Shown here: positions 27,781 to 36,608 of the stretch, one piece after another
Position numbering within the stretch: position 1 is the stretch's first letter
Layout: every line of letters begins with the position of its first letter
Source of the DNA: Chthoniobacterales bacterium
GTDB lineage: Bacteria; Verrucomicrobiota; Verrucomicrobiia; Chthoniobacterales; UBA6821
Assembly: GCA_026461395.1 (NCBI GenBank)
Contig: JAPJNA010000025.1
Location: 1 to 52,161 of the forward strand
Direction: 5' to 3'
DNA length: 52,161 bases
The notes under the pieces: generated by a model
The model's database searches: none
Seen by the model: only the letters and a program-made list of their open reading frames with translations
What the model was told of the DNA's origin: nothing
Program-made: the position numbers and the translations under genes

Positions 27781-28725
27781 GTGACCCGGATTTCTTCATT
27801 TTTGCGCCTCTTTAGCGGATTTTCGCCAAGATTTTTAATTTGGGGGATGGTTGTTGTTTGTTTGGAAAGCACCTCTGTGAATGCGGTGGAAATCGTTCCT
27901 TATCCATCTGGGTCCGCTTATTATAACACTTCTGATAACATCGGCACTTCATATTCCGCATGGGACAGCGGCTGGGGTACGGGAAATACGAATAACGGTT
28001 GGGACTACGTCGGACAGGTTGGGGGGGCGAATGACGCAAGCGGCGTTTATCTCGGGAACGGCTGGGTTATCACGGCGGGGCATGTCGGAGCGCTGGATTT
28101 TACCTTGGGAACCAATACCTACGCAACGAATGGCACTTCTTTTACGAGTTTTTCCTTCACGAATGCAGGGACGGTTTACGCAGCGGATCTGAACTTGTTT
28201 AAAATATCAACCACCTCGATACAGGGGAATTCGTTGCTCCCGACAAATAACTTGATTATCCCATCATGGTATACAGGAACAAGGAATACGCTTGTCATGA
28301 TCGGCTATGGTTATACCAGCGGCGGAAGACAGAAGTCGTGGGGAACAAACACCGTAACAATAAATAACCTTCTAGTTCCTCTGGATGGCTCTCCCTACAC
28401 TACAGTTGATTTTGGAACGGCCTACGGGCAGACCTCTTATGGCACAAATTCCGCTAAACTTGTCGTTGGAGATTCGGGTGGTGGAGCCTTTATTAAAGGT
28501 GGCTCCACATGGTTTCTCGCCGGAATCAATCAAGCCAACGATAGAAATGGGAATTCCTACTTTGTGAACCTAGCCTATTACAGTTCTGAAATCACAAGCG
28601 TGATGAATGCTGTACCTGAACCGCAGAGCTGGACTCTTATCGCACTCGGCATTGCCTTTTTGATGAGTCTTTCTCTCTGGCGGAGGCGGCCGAAAGCTTC
28701 CGTGATCACCAGGTCATCGCCTTGA
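27781..28725 (+). CDS. Secreted trypsin-like serine protease with PEP-CTERM sorting signal
   Basis: [10 protein letters not shown] (His), ADLNLFKI (Asp), [10 protein letters not shown] (Ser); C terminus [29 protein letters not shown] start. Confidence 0.85.
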   Translation: MTRISSFLRLFSGFSPRFLIWGMVVVCLESTSVNAVEIVPYPSGSAYYNTSDNIGTSYSAWDSGWGTGNTNNGWDYVGQVGGANDASGVYLGNGWVITAGHVGALDFTLGTNTYATNGTSFTSFSFTNAGTVYAADLNLFKISTTSIQGNSLLPTNNLIIPSWYTGTRNTLVMIGYGYTSGGRQKSWGTNTVTINNLLVPLDGSPYTTVDFGTAYGQTSYGTNSAKLVVGDSGGGAFIKGGSTWFLAGINQANDRNGNSYFVNLAYYSSEITSVMNAVPEPQSWTLIALGIAFLMSLSLWRRRPKASVITRSSP

Positions 28726-29944
28726 TGCGGGAGGCAGCCTCCAAGGCTTTCTCGCGGCTGTTGAAAGCGGAGATGCGGAAGTAACCCTCACCGGCACGGC
28801 CGAAGCCGCTTCCGGGTGTGACAACGATGTTCGCCTCATCCAGCATCCGGTCAAAGATCTGCCAGCTGGTCTGGCCCGCAGGAGCATGGACCCAGATGTA
28901 GGGGGCATTAACACCGCCGTAGACCTTGAGACCGCACGACTGCACAGCCTCGCGCAGGATCTTAGCATTGCCCATGTAATGCTCCACCAGAGCGGCAACC
29001 TCGGCTCGACCCTGCTCACTGTAGAGAGCGGCAGCCCCGCGCTGGGTGATATAGCTAACTCCATTGAACTTTGTCGTGAAGCGGCGGTGCCAGAGAGGAT
29101 GGATCGGGCGGCGCTCGCCATCTGAGCAAAGTGCCGTCAATCCCTTCGGCACCACGGTGAAGGCGCAGCGGGTACCGGTGAATCCGCCGTTCTTGGAGAA
29201 GCTGCGGAACTCGATAGCGCACTCGCGTGCACCGGGGATCTCGTAGATGGAGCGGGGAACGGAGGGATCACTCACGAAGGCATCGTAGGCGGCATCGTAG
29301 AGTAGGATGGATCCATGCTTGCGAGCATAGGCGACCCAGGCCTCCAGCTGTTCAATACTGGCCACGGCTCCGGTTGGATTGTTGGGGAAGCAGAGGTAGA
29401 TGACATCGACTTTTTCGGTGGGAATCTGGGGAACGAAGCCGTTCTCAGCCGTGCACTCCAGGTAGGTGATGCCTTCGTAGGAGCCATCTTCCCTACCCTC
29501 GCCCGTATGTCCTGCCATCACATTGGTGTCGACATAGACCGGGTAGACAGGGTCCATCACGGCGATTTTATTATCGTGACCGAGGATATCGAGAATCGCA
29601 CCACCGTCGCACTTGGAACCGTCTGAGACAAAGATCTCATCATCCGCCACGTCGAGCCCGCGATCGCGATAGTCGTGCTGCGCAATTGCAGTCCGTAGAA
29701 ACTCGTAGCCCTGTTCGGGGCCGTAGCCATGGAATCCCTCACGGGTTCCCATCTCGTCGATCGCGGCATGCATCGCTTCACGAACGGCTAGGGGGAGTGG
29801 TTCAGTGACATCGCCAATGCCGCAGCGGATCATCCGGGAGGCGGCGTCGGGATTGGCCTCGGTGAAGGCCTTCACTCGCCGTGCGATTTCAGGGAAGAGG
29901 TAGCCTGCTTTGAGCTTGAGATAATTGGAATTGAGCGTCGCCAT
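28706..29944 (-). CDS. dapL: LL-diaminopimelate aminotransferase
   Basis: [70 protein letters not shown]. Confidence 0.95.
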   Translation of the reverse strand: MATLNSNYLKLKAGYLFPEIARRVKAFTEANPDAASRMIRCGIGDVTEPLPLAVREAMHAAIDEMGTREGFHGYGPEQGYEFLRTAIAQHDYRDRGLDVADDEIFVSDGSKCDGGAILDILGHDNKIAVMDPVYPVYVDTNVMAGHTGEGREDGSYEGITYLECTAENGFVPQIPTEKVDVIYLCFPNNPTGAVASIEQLEAWVAYARKHGSILLYDAAYDAFVSDPSVPRSIYEIPGARECAIEFRSFSKNGGFTGTRCAFTVVPKGLTALCSDGERRPIHPLWHRRFTTKFNGVSYITQRGAAALYSEQGRAEVAALVEHYMGNAKILREAVQSCGLKVYGGVNAPYIWVHAPAGQTSWQIFDRMLDEANIVVTPGSGFGRAGEGYFRISAFNSREKALEAASRIKAMTW

Positions 29945-30089
29945 AAGGGTTCCAAGTGAACAAAAAACTTCGCGTTGTTGCCAGCGCAGGGTTGGTTTTT
30001 TTGTCGAGGCCGGGGAGGAAGAAGCTCAACTCCTTATCTCCTTGCCGAGTGGCCCGTGGAGATTTCTAATCATCACCCCCTCTAGTAAT

Positions 30090-30164
30090 GCGCGATTAGC
30101 TCAGTGGTAGAGCGCTTGCTTCACACGCAAGAAGTCGCAGGTTCGAACCCTGCATCGCGCACCA
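30090..30164 (+). tRNA. tRNA-Val (anticodon CAC), encoded CCA
   Basis: Folded by eye: GCGCGAT-TA-GCTC-AGTGGTA-GAGC-G-CTTGC-TTCACAC-GCAAG-AAGTC-GCAGG-TTCGAAC-CCTGC-ATCGCGC-A-CCA. Confidence 0.95.
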
Positions 30165-30537
30165 TTTCAAAATCAGCCCAAATTACTCTTTCAGGCTGAT
30201 AGATAAAGGCCCCGCGGGCGATCGGCTCGTTTGCCTAATGAGTGCCAGAAAGCGCCTTGCCGGCCAAAACTTTGTTACCTTTTGTTACCTTTCCAGAGGG
30301 CTCTAGTGGCCAACCTTGCCTCATCACCGGCGGACAGAGATCTTAAATTTGCTCCTCGGCAACGGCCCCGGCCTCGCCCCTTCATTTTTTACCGGAGGAG
30401 GGTTTTTTACCGCCCAGTGAAAATTCCCATTCCCATTGAAAACCACTTTATGCCTGAGGCGCGTCGGACGGTTCCAACACATCAATGTGGATTTTTTGCC
30501 CTTATTCAGCAAGACCATGCTGGAAAACTTGCATTTT

Positions 30538-30555
30538 TGTAGTTTTCGCACTACA
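30538..30555. promoter_or_regulatory. Candidate HipB operator O1
   Basis: TGTAG-N8-CTACA inverted pentamers upstream of hipB. Confidence 0.55.
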
Positions 30556-30568
30556 TATATAGGACTTC

Positions 30569-30586
30569 TGTAGCGCGAAGACAACA
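30569..30586. promoter_or_regulatory. Candidate HipB operator O2
   Basis: TGTAG-N8-CAACA, one mismatch from O1 half-sites, exactly 31 bp downstream of O1 and abutting the hipB start. Confidence 0.45.
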
Positions 30587-30587
30587 A

Positions 30588-30923
30588 ATGCCAACACCTC
30601 ATCCATCATCATCCGCCGTACAACGCGCCCTGAGTAAGCTAGGCGCAGATCTGCGCGATGCTCGCCGTCGTCGCCATCTTCCCATGGCGATTGTGGCGGA
30701 GCGGGCTTTCACCTCCCGCTCTACCCTGCAAAAGATCGAAGAAGGAGATCCCGGCGTCGGCATCGGTATCTACTGCGCTGTTCTTCAGGCACTCGGCCTG
30801 CTGGACGGACTGAGCGAAGTAGCCGATATCAGCAAGGACAGTGTTGGCTTGGCCCAGTCCACGGCCCAGTTGCCCAAGCATATCCACCTCAAGCGATCCC
30901 CCAAATCGTCCGCTCATGTCTGA
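30588..30923 (+). CDS. hipB: HipB-like XRE-family antitoxin
   Basis: LGADLRDARRRRHLPMAIVAERAFTSRSTLQKIEEGDPGVGIGIYCAVLQALGLLDGL HTH; immediately upstream of hipA. Confidence 0.88.
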   Translation: MPTPHPSSSAVQRALSKLGADLRDARRRRHLPMAIVAERAFTSRSTLQKIEEGDPGVGIGIYCAVLQALGLLDGLSEVADISKDSVGLAQSTAQLPKHIHLKRSPKSSAHV

Positions 30924-32163
30924 TTTTGAAGTCCATATCGCCCTGAACGGACGGACGAGACAAGTCGGCCTGGCAAGAAGCAACAGGGTTCGCGGTAAGG
31001 AGACCATCCTCTTTGAATACGACGACGCATGGCTAAAGGATCCTGAGCATTTTTCTTTGGAGCCTGCTCTCACGATGACAAGAGGCGCGTTTGCTCCCCC
31101 CAGTGGATTGACCGTTTTCGGCTCCCTTGGCGACTCGGCACCCGATACCTGGGGACGGCGTCTTATGCAAAGAGCTGAGCGCAGGGCGGCAGAGCGGGAA
31201 GGTCGCGCTATTCGTACACTGGCTGAGAGCGATTATCTGCTTGGTGTCTCAGATGAGACGCGCCTGGGTGCACTGCGGTTCCGTCGTGTCGGCGAAGAAT
31301 CCTTTCAAGCGCCCGATCGAGCCGGTGTTCCGGCATTGATCAAGCTCGGACAGCTCCTTCAGATTACCGAACGCATTCTGCGGGATGAAGAAACTGACGA
31401 GGATCTACAGCTAATTTTTGCGCCAGGTTCATCGATAGGCGGCGCTCGCCCGAAGGCATCGGTTATTGATCAGTACGGATATCTCTCCATCGCCAAGTTT
31501 CCGAAGGAGACTGATGACTACAGCGTGGAGACTTGGGAGGAAATTGCTCTGCGACTAGCCGAACAAGCTGGTATAGCCACGCCGAAGCATCAACTGATCG
31601 AGGCGGCAGGCAAGGCGGTGCTCTTATCCCGGCGTTTTGACCGCCAGGATCGGACTCGCATTCCTTTTCTCTCAGCGATGGCCATGATGTCTGCCAAGGA
31701 CGGCGAGCATGGAAGTTACCCGGAAATCGTAGATTCTCTTGTTCAATATGGTGCCCAAGCCAAGACTGACGCTCGGGCCCTCTATCGCCGGGTTGTTTTC
31801 AATGTTCTGATTTCCAATGTTGACGATCACCTGCGCAATCATGGGTTTCTTTGGCTGGGCAAGAATGGATGGTCGCTTTCGCCTGCCTATGACCTGAACC
31901 CTGTGCCCGCCGATATCAAAGCACGTGTTCTCACGACTAATATCAGCCTGGACGAAGGCACCTGTTCCCTGGATCTGCTCGAAGCTGCTGCTGAGTATTT
32001 CAGCCTCTCGCTAACTCAAGCACGAATGATCATCAAAGAGGTGGCTCTGGTGACTTCCAGATGGCGCGACATCGCCAAGGAGGTTGGGGCACGCTCTGCC
32101 GAAATCCAACGCATGGCCAGCGCCTTTGAGCATGATGAACTCAAGCGGGCGATGGTGTTGTAG
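30916..32163 (+). CDS. hipA: HipA-like Ser/Thr kinase toxin
   Basis: APGSSIGGARPKASV, LSRRFDRQDRTRIPFLSAMAMMS, NVLISNVDDHLRNHGFLW, LSPAYDLNPVP. Start MSDFEVHIA overlaps the hipB stop. Confidence 0.93.
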   Translation: MSDFEVHIALNGRTRQVGLARSNRVRGKETILFEYDDAWLKDPEHFSLEPALTMTRGAFAPPSGLTVFGSLGDSAPDTWGRRLMQRAERRAAEREGRAIRTLAESDYLLGVSDETRLGALRFRRVGEESFQAPDRAGVPALIKLGQLLQITERILRDEETDEDLQLIFAPGSSIGGARPKASVIDQYGYLSIAKFPKETDDYSVETWEEIALRLAEQAGIATPKHQLIEAAGKAVLLSRRFDRQDRTRIPFLSAMAMMSAKDGEHGSYPEIVDSLVQYGAQAKTDARALYRRVVFNVLISNVDDHLRNHGFLWLGKNGWSLSPAYDLNPVPADIKARVLTTNISLDEGTCSLDLLEAAAEYFSLSLTQARMIIKEVALVTSRWRDIAKEVGARSAEIQRMASAFEHDELKRAMVL

Positions 32164-32294
32164 CGGGTGTCCGACTGCCTACCCCCAGAAGCAGTTGTTC
32201 TCGTCACTGTTGATGAGGTGTAGCCACTCCTCTAGTGATGAGGTCTCAGAACAAGGTTCGTAGGGATGCCATTTGCCATCGCCTCTCCAGTAAT

Positions 32295-32369
32295 GCGCGA
32301 TTAACTCAGTGGTAGAGCGCTTGCTTCTCACGCAAGAAGTCGCATGTTCGAATCCTGCATCGCGCACCA
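32295..32369 (+). tRNA. Diverged copy of the tRNA-Val gene with Glu-type anticodon CTC (possible pseudo-tRNA)
   Basis: GCGCGAT-TA-ACTC-AGTGGTA-GAGC-G-CTTGC-TTCTCAC-GCAAG-AAGTC-GCATG-TTCGAAT-CCTGC-ATCGCGC-A-CCA; four differences from 30090-30164, including anticodon CAC to CTC and loss of one D-stem and one T-stem pair. Confidence 0.7.
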
Positions 32370-32473
32370 TCTTCTACCGAATAAATCGGCAGAATGCGGT
32401 TATCCCCTGATTCATGACGAAAAAGCCCATCCTGGCGCAGGGATTTTAGATGCGGGGTTAGGCGCGTGAGCGA

Positions 32474-32494
32474 CGCTGTAGTTTTCCTACAGCG
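32474..32494. terminator. Perfect 8-bp-stem hairpin in the hipA/glmS convergent region
   Basis: CGCTGTAG-TTTTC-CTACAGCG; shares TGTAGTTTTC with candidate HipB operator O1. Confidence 0.45.
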
Positions 32495-32535
32495 AGAGAG
32501 TAGCAACAACACTCTGCGCTAGAAGCGCATGCCGC

Positions 32536-34386
32536 CTATTCGACCGTCACGCTTTTGGCCAGATTCCTTGGCTTATCCACATCACAACCCAGCTCCACCG
32601 CGATGTGGTAAGCAAAGAACTGGAGGACGATCGAAGTCAGGATCGGGGTCAAGATCTCAGGAGCATCTGGGATCAAGATGACGTCGTCGCAGAGGAGCGA
32701 GAGTTGATCTCCCTTACCCTCGGTTCCGATGGCGATCACGGGACCGCCACGCGCCTTGACCTCCTCAATGTTGCTCAGGTTCTTCTGAAAAACGGCATCA
32801 TGTGGGGCTATTACCACGGACGGGGTCTCGGGATTCACCAAGGCGATGACTCCGTGCTTCAGCTCCGCGCTGGGATAACCCATGGCGGCAATGTAGCTGA
32901 TTTCCTTGAGCTTCAGAGCGCCCTCCATGGCCACAGGATAGTTAAACTGGCGACCCATGAAGAGCATGACCTTCGACTGGGCATAGCGTTTAGCGATCTT
33001 GGCGATCTCAGGCTCGAGCTTAAGGACTTTCTCGATCTGGCCGGGAAGGGCCTCGAGTTCGGTGATGATGCGGGTGCCGGCGGAGCTGGAGAGATTGCGA
33101 ATACGACCAAGCAGCAGGGCGATAAGAGTAAGAATCGTGACCTGTGAGGTGAAGGATTTGGTAGCAGCCACGCCAATCTCGGGACCGGCATGCATGTAGA
33201 CGCCCCCATCGCTTTCGCGGGCGATGGTACTCGCCACATTATTGCAAATGCCAAGAGTTCTGTGTCCCTTCCGCTTGCTCTCACGGAGCGCCGCAAGGGT
33301 GTCAGCCGTTTCACCACTCTGACTGAGAACAAAGACAAGGGTGTCCTTGGTCATCGGGAGGTTCCGATAGCGGAATTCGCTGGCGTACTCACACTCGGTC
33401 GGTATCTGGGCCAAGCACTCGATCAGGTACTCGCCGACCATGGCAGCATGGAAGGCGGTGCCACAGCCGCTGAGCACGATCCGCTCGACCGTGCGCAACT
33501 CGGCGTTGCTCATGTTCAAGCCACCCAGTTTGGCGGTGGCCTCTTCATGCGAAAGACGCCCGCGCATGGCGTCGGTGACGCTGCGGACCTGCTCGTGGAT
33601 TTCCTTGAGCATGTAGTGGGGGTAGTCCCCCTTGCCTACATCTTCTTCCGTCATCTCGACCTTGGTGACATTGTAGTCGGCTCCATTCCCCTGAACCGTG
33701 GAGAGGGTGAATCCATCTCCATTAAGGACGGCGATCTCGTAGTCGTTCAGATAGACAACATCGCGGGTGTGACCGACGATGGCACTGACATCGCTGGCCA
33801 GGAAATTCTCCCCCTTCCCGATCCCAAGAACCAGAGGACTCCCCCTGCGCGCCCCGATAAGGACTCCGGGAAGATCTGCATGCACGATGGCGATCCCATA
33901 AGTACCGGCAACCTGACCTAGGGCTTCGCGAAGAGCGGAAACAAGGGCTCCCTGGGTACGCTCGGCGGAGCGGTCAAAGGCACGACCGACAAGATGAGCC
34001 AGAACCTCTGTGTCGGTCTGGGACTGAAACTGGTGCCCTTCCTGCTCAAGTTGTGTGCGCAGAGCGGCATAGTTTTCGATGACGCCGTTGTGAACCAGAA
34101 CTAGCTTGCCGGAACGATCGAAGTGCGGGTGGGCATTCTCACGGGTGACCTTACCGTGGGTGGCCCAACGGGTGTGGCTGATGCCTGTAGAGCCACCGAT
34201 CGGGTTCAGGGCAATGGCCTTGCGGAGATCATCGATGCGTCCCACCTCCTTGCGGACGGAGACAATCCCCTCCTCAAGGGTAGCCACACCGGCAGAGTCG
34301 TAGCCCCGGTACTCCAAGCGACGAAGGCCCTCCAGAAGGATGGGGACAGCCTCAGCACGACCAACATAGCCTACGATTCCGCACAT
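32536..34386 (-). CDS. glmS: Glutamine-fructose-6-phosphate aminotransferase (isomerizing)
   Basis: MCGIVGYVGRAEAVPILLEGLRRLEYRGYDSAGVA, two SIS domains, C terminus DVDKPRNLAKSVTVE. ORF extends to 34497; start placed at MCGIVGYV. Confidence 0.97.
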   Translation of the reverse strand: MCGIVGYVGRAEAVPILLEGLRRLEYRGYDSAGVATLEEGIVSVRKEVGRIDDLRKAIALNPIGGSTGISHTRWATHGKVTRENAHPHFDRSGKLVLVHNGVIENYAALRTQLEQEGHQFQSQTDTEVLAHLVGRAFDRSAERTQGALVSALREALGQVAGTYGIAIVHADLPGVLIGARRGSPLVLGIGKGENFLASDVSAIVGHTRDVVYLNDYEIAVLNGDGFTLSTVQGNGADYNVTKVEMTEEDVGKGDYPHYMLKEIHEQVRSVTDAMRGRLSHEEATAKLGGLNMSNAELRTVERIVLSGCGTAFHAAMVGEYLIECLAQIPTECEYASEFRYRNLPMTKDTLVFVLSQSGETADTLAALRESKRKGHRTLGICNNVASTIARESDGGVYMHAGPEIGVAATKSFTSQVTILTLIALLLGRIRNLSSSAGTRIITELEALPGQIEKVLKLEPEIAKIAKRYAQSKVMLFMGRQFNYPVAMEGALKLKEISYIAAMGYPSAELKHGVIALVNPETPSVVIAPHDAVFQKNLSNIEEVKARGGPVIAIGTEGKGDQLSLLCDDVILIPDAPEILTPILTSIVLQFFAYHIAVELGCDVDKPRNLAKSVTVE

Positions 34387-34511
34387 AAGATTTTTGATTT
34401 GATGCCCGTTACCTTCGTTTAGAGGGATTTCGGTTGATTTAAGAGGATGACAAACAGAGAGAGTCTTCGCAAGATGCTTCCGTCTTCCCCAATCCAACTA
34501 TCCTGAAAAAT

Positions 34512-35807
34512 ATGCAAACCAAGCATGTCGTTGCCCCAGCGACCCGCACTCTGGCCATCATCATGGGTGGAGGAGCAGGAAAGCGTCTCTTTCCTCTCAC
34601 CAAGGATCGGGCTAAACCGGCTGTCCCGATCGGCGGAAAATACCGTCTTGTCGATGTGCCGATCAGCAACTGCCTGAACTCAGGCATCAGGGGGATCTAT
34701 GTCTTAACCCAGTTCAACAGCACGTCCCTCCATCGCCACATCAACGCGAGCTACAAGTTCGACAATTTCTCTCCAAGCTTTGTCGAGATCCTCGCAGCAC
34801 AGCAGACCCCCGAGGGATCGACCTGGTACCAAGGAACGGCCGACGCAGTCCGTCAGAATCTCCGCACTTTCATAGAAGGGAATTATGACTATTTCATCAT
34901 CCTTTCCGGAGATCAGCTCTACCGCATGGATTACCGTGATGTCCTTCAGCAGCACATCGAAGGCGGAGCGGATCTTACGATCGCCTGCATTCCGGTGAAT
35001 CGTGAGGCGGCTATGGGATTTGGCATCATGGAGACCGATTCAGCCCAGCGGATCACCCGCTTTGTGGAGAAGCCAACGGATCCGGCGATCCTTGAAGAGC
35101 TCAGGATGAAGCCGCAGGTCTTCTGGGAACTCCATGAACCCGAGAATCAGGATCTTTATCTGGCCAACATGGGGATCTATGTCTTCAACCGTCAGGTGCT
35201 GGCTGAGTGCCTCGACAACACAATGGATGATTTCGGGAAGAACATCATCCCGGGAACAATCGGCTCACGAAATGTCCAGGCCTATGTCTTCCGCGGCTAC
35301 TGGGAGGATATCGGAACGATCCGCTCGTTCTTCGACGCCAACCTCAACCTCTGTGATCCCTCTCCTGCATACAATTTTTACGCACCCGGCGCGCCAATCT
35401 ACACGCAGTCACGATTCCTGCCAGCCAGCGTGATCGAGGAAACAGTTATCAACCGTGCCATGATCTCGGATGGATGCCAGATCCGCTCAGCGCTTCTGGA
35501 GCGTTGTATTCTCGGAATCCGCAGCCTGATCAGCCCTGGATCACGGCTGAAGAACACCATCGTGATGGGCGCCGATTTCTACGAATCCGACAAGGGAGGT
35601 ACGCCGGAGGGTGAGATTCCAATCGGCATCGGCAGAGATTGCATTATCGAGGATGCGATCATCGATAAGAACGCACGGATCGGCGATGGGGTGGTGATTA
35701 CGACACACGACAAAGACGCGAACTCCGACGGCGTGGGATATTACATCCGAGACGGCATTGTCGTAATCCCGAAGAATGCAGTCATTCCTGCCGGAACACG
35801 CATCTGA
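34512..35807 (+). CDS. glgC: Glucose-1-phosphate adenylyltransferase
   Basis: LAIIMGGGAGKRLFPLTKDRAKPAVPIGGKYRLVDVPISNCLNSGI; YQGTADAVRQNL; ILSGDQLYRMDY. Confidence 0.96.
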   Translation: MQTKHVVAPATRTLAIIMGGGAGKRLFPLTKDRAKPAVPIGGKYRLVDVPISNCLNSGIRGIYVLTQFNSTSLHRHINASYKFDNFSPSFVEILAAQQTPEGSTWYQGTADAVRQNLRTFIEGNYDYFIILSGDQLYRMDYRDVLQQHIEGGADLTIACIPVNREAAMGFGIMETDSAQRITRFVEKPTDPAILEELRMKPQVFWELHEPENQDLYLANMGIYVFNRQVLAECLDNTMDDFGKNIIPGTIGSRNVQAYVFRGYWEDIGTIRSFFDANLNLCDPSPAYNFYAPGAPIYTQSRFLPASVIEETVINRAMISDGCQIRSALLERCILGIRSLISPGSRLKNTIVMGADFYESDKGGTPEGEIPIGIGRDCIIEDAIIDKNARIGDGVVITTHDKDANSDGVGYYIRDGIVVIPKNAVIPAGTRI

Positions 35808-35830
35808 GGATTTCTTGTTCCATTTTTTCC

Positions 35831-36454
35831 ATGAAGAGTACCCGTAGAGCCCTTAAAATCCTTCCACTGCTTGGTATTCTTCTGCTGCTGGCAGGATGCC
35901 TCTACGACAACCCTCCCACAGGCCCTTCCCGAAGCATCGACACCTGGCTTGTCGGCCAGTGGCAGACCAAGGCAAAAGCAGGGCATCCGTATTCCGCAGT
36001 CGTAGCTCCGACAACTGCCTCGGATCATTACCGTGTGACCTTCTCAAGGCCCGGTAGCAACACTCAGGAATTCGACGGGTGGATCAGCCGGGTGGATGGT
36101 TTCTCGATTCTGGTTCTCAAGTCACTCGACGGCAGTGGCACAAGGGGGACTGGAGTTGATGGAGGGACTGGAAAATATCTCCTTTGCCATTACGAGCTAC
36201 TAGCTCCCGGCACTCCACCTCCAGGCGGCATCGGCGCGGAACGTATCCGTCTGAGCGAACTCCAGCTCGACGAGTCGACCCGCACGCTGGATTCCTTCAA
36301 ACTTCGAGCCGCCATCCGCACTGCCCTGAAAGAAGGAACTCTCCTCGCCCCCTTTGATACGGTGGCTGAGCGCAAGGGAAAGCTGGAATCAATCCCCGGC
36401 AGCCTCATCTGGACCAAGACCGGAAGCGTGACCCTGGAAGGGGAGACGTTCTGA
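35831..36454 (+). CDS. Putative lipoprotein
   Basis: MKSTRRALKILPLLGILLLLAGC lipobox. Confidence 0.7.
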   Translation: MKSTRRALKILPLLGILLLLAGCLYDNPPTGPSRSIDTWLVGQWQTKAKAGHPYSAVVAPTTASDHYRVTFSRPGSNTQEFDGWISRVDGFSILVLKSLDGSGTRGTGVDGGTGKYLLCHYELLAPGTPPPGGIGAERIRLSELQLDESTRTLDSFKLRAAIRTALKEGTLLAPFDTVAERKGKLESIPGSLIWTKTGSVTLEGETF

Positions 36455-36484
36455 AGCCGAGCAAAAGCTCGGCAGGTCGATAGA

Positions 36485-36590
36485 CTGAAGACTGTTAGAC
36501 TGTTAGTCTCCAAATCCATTTCTATCGTTTCGACTATTTCGACTATTCCGATCCAAATCGTTTCCGCCCTAATAGTCTAAAAGACTTCAG
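36485..36590. repeat. Imperfect inverted repeat upstream of glyS
   Basis: CTGAAGACTGTTAGACTGTTAG (36485-36506) and CTAATAGTCTAAAAGACTTCAG (36569-36590), 19/22 complementary; TTTCGACTATTTCGACTATTCCG tandem words between arms. Confidence 0.65.
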
Positions 36591-36608
36591 CCTAAATACC
36601 TCTTCCAA

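Noticed and set aside
32179-32512. Minus-strand ORFs MVRDAGFEHATSCVRSKRSTTELIAHYW... and ...GARCRIRTCDFLREKQALYH
   Set aside because: Familiar spurious translations antisense to tRNA genes.
34387-34511. glmS ribozyme upstream of glmS
   Set aside because: The short glmS-glgC divergent gap shows no recognisable glmS ribozyme core.
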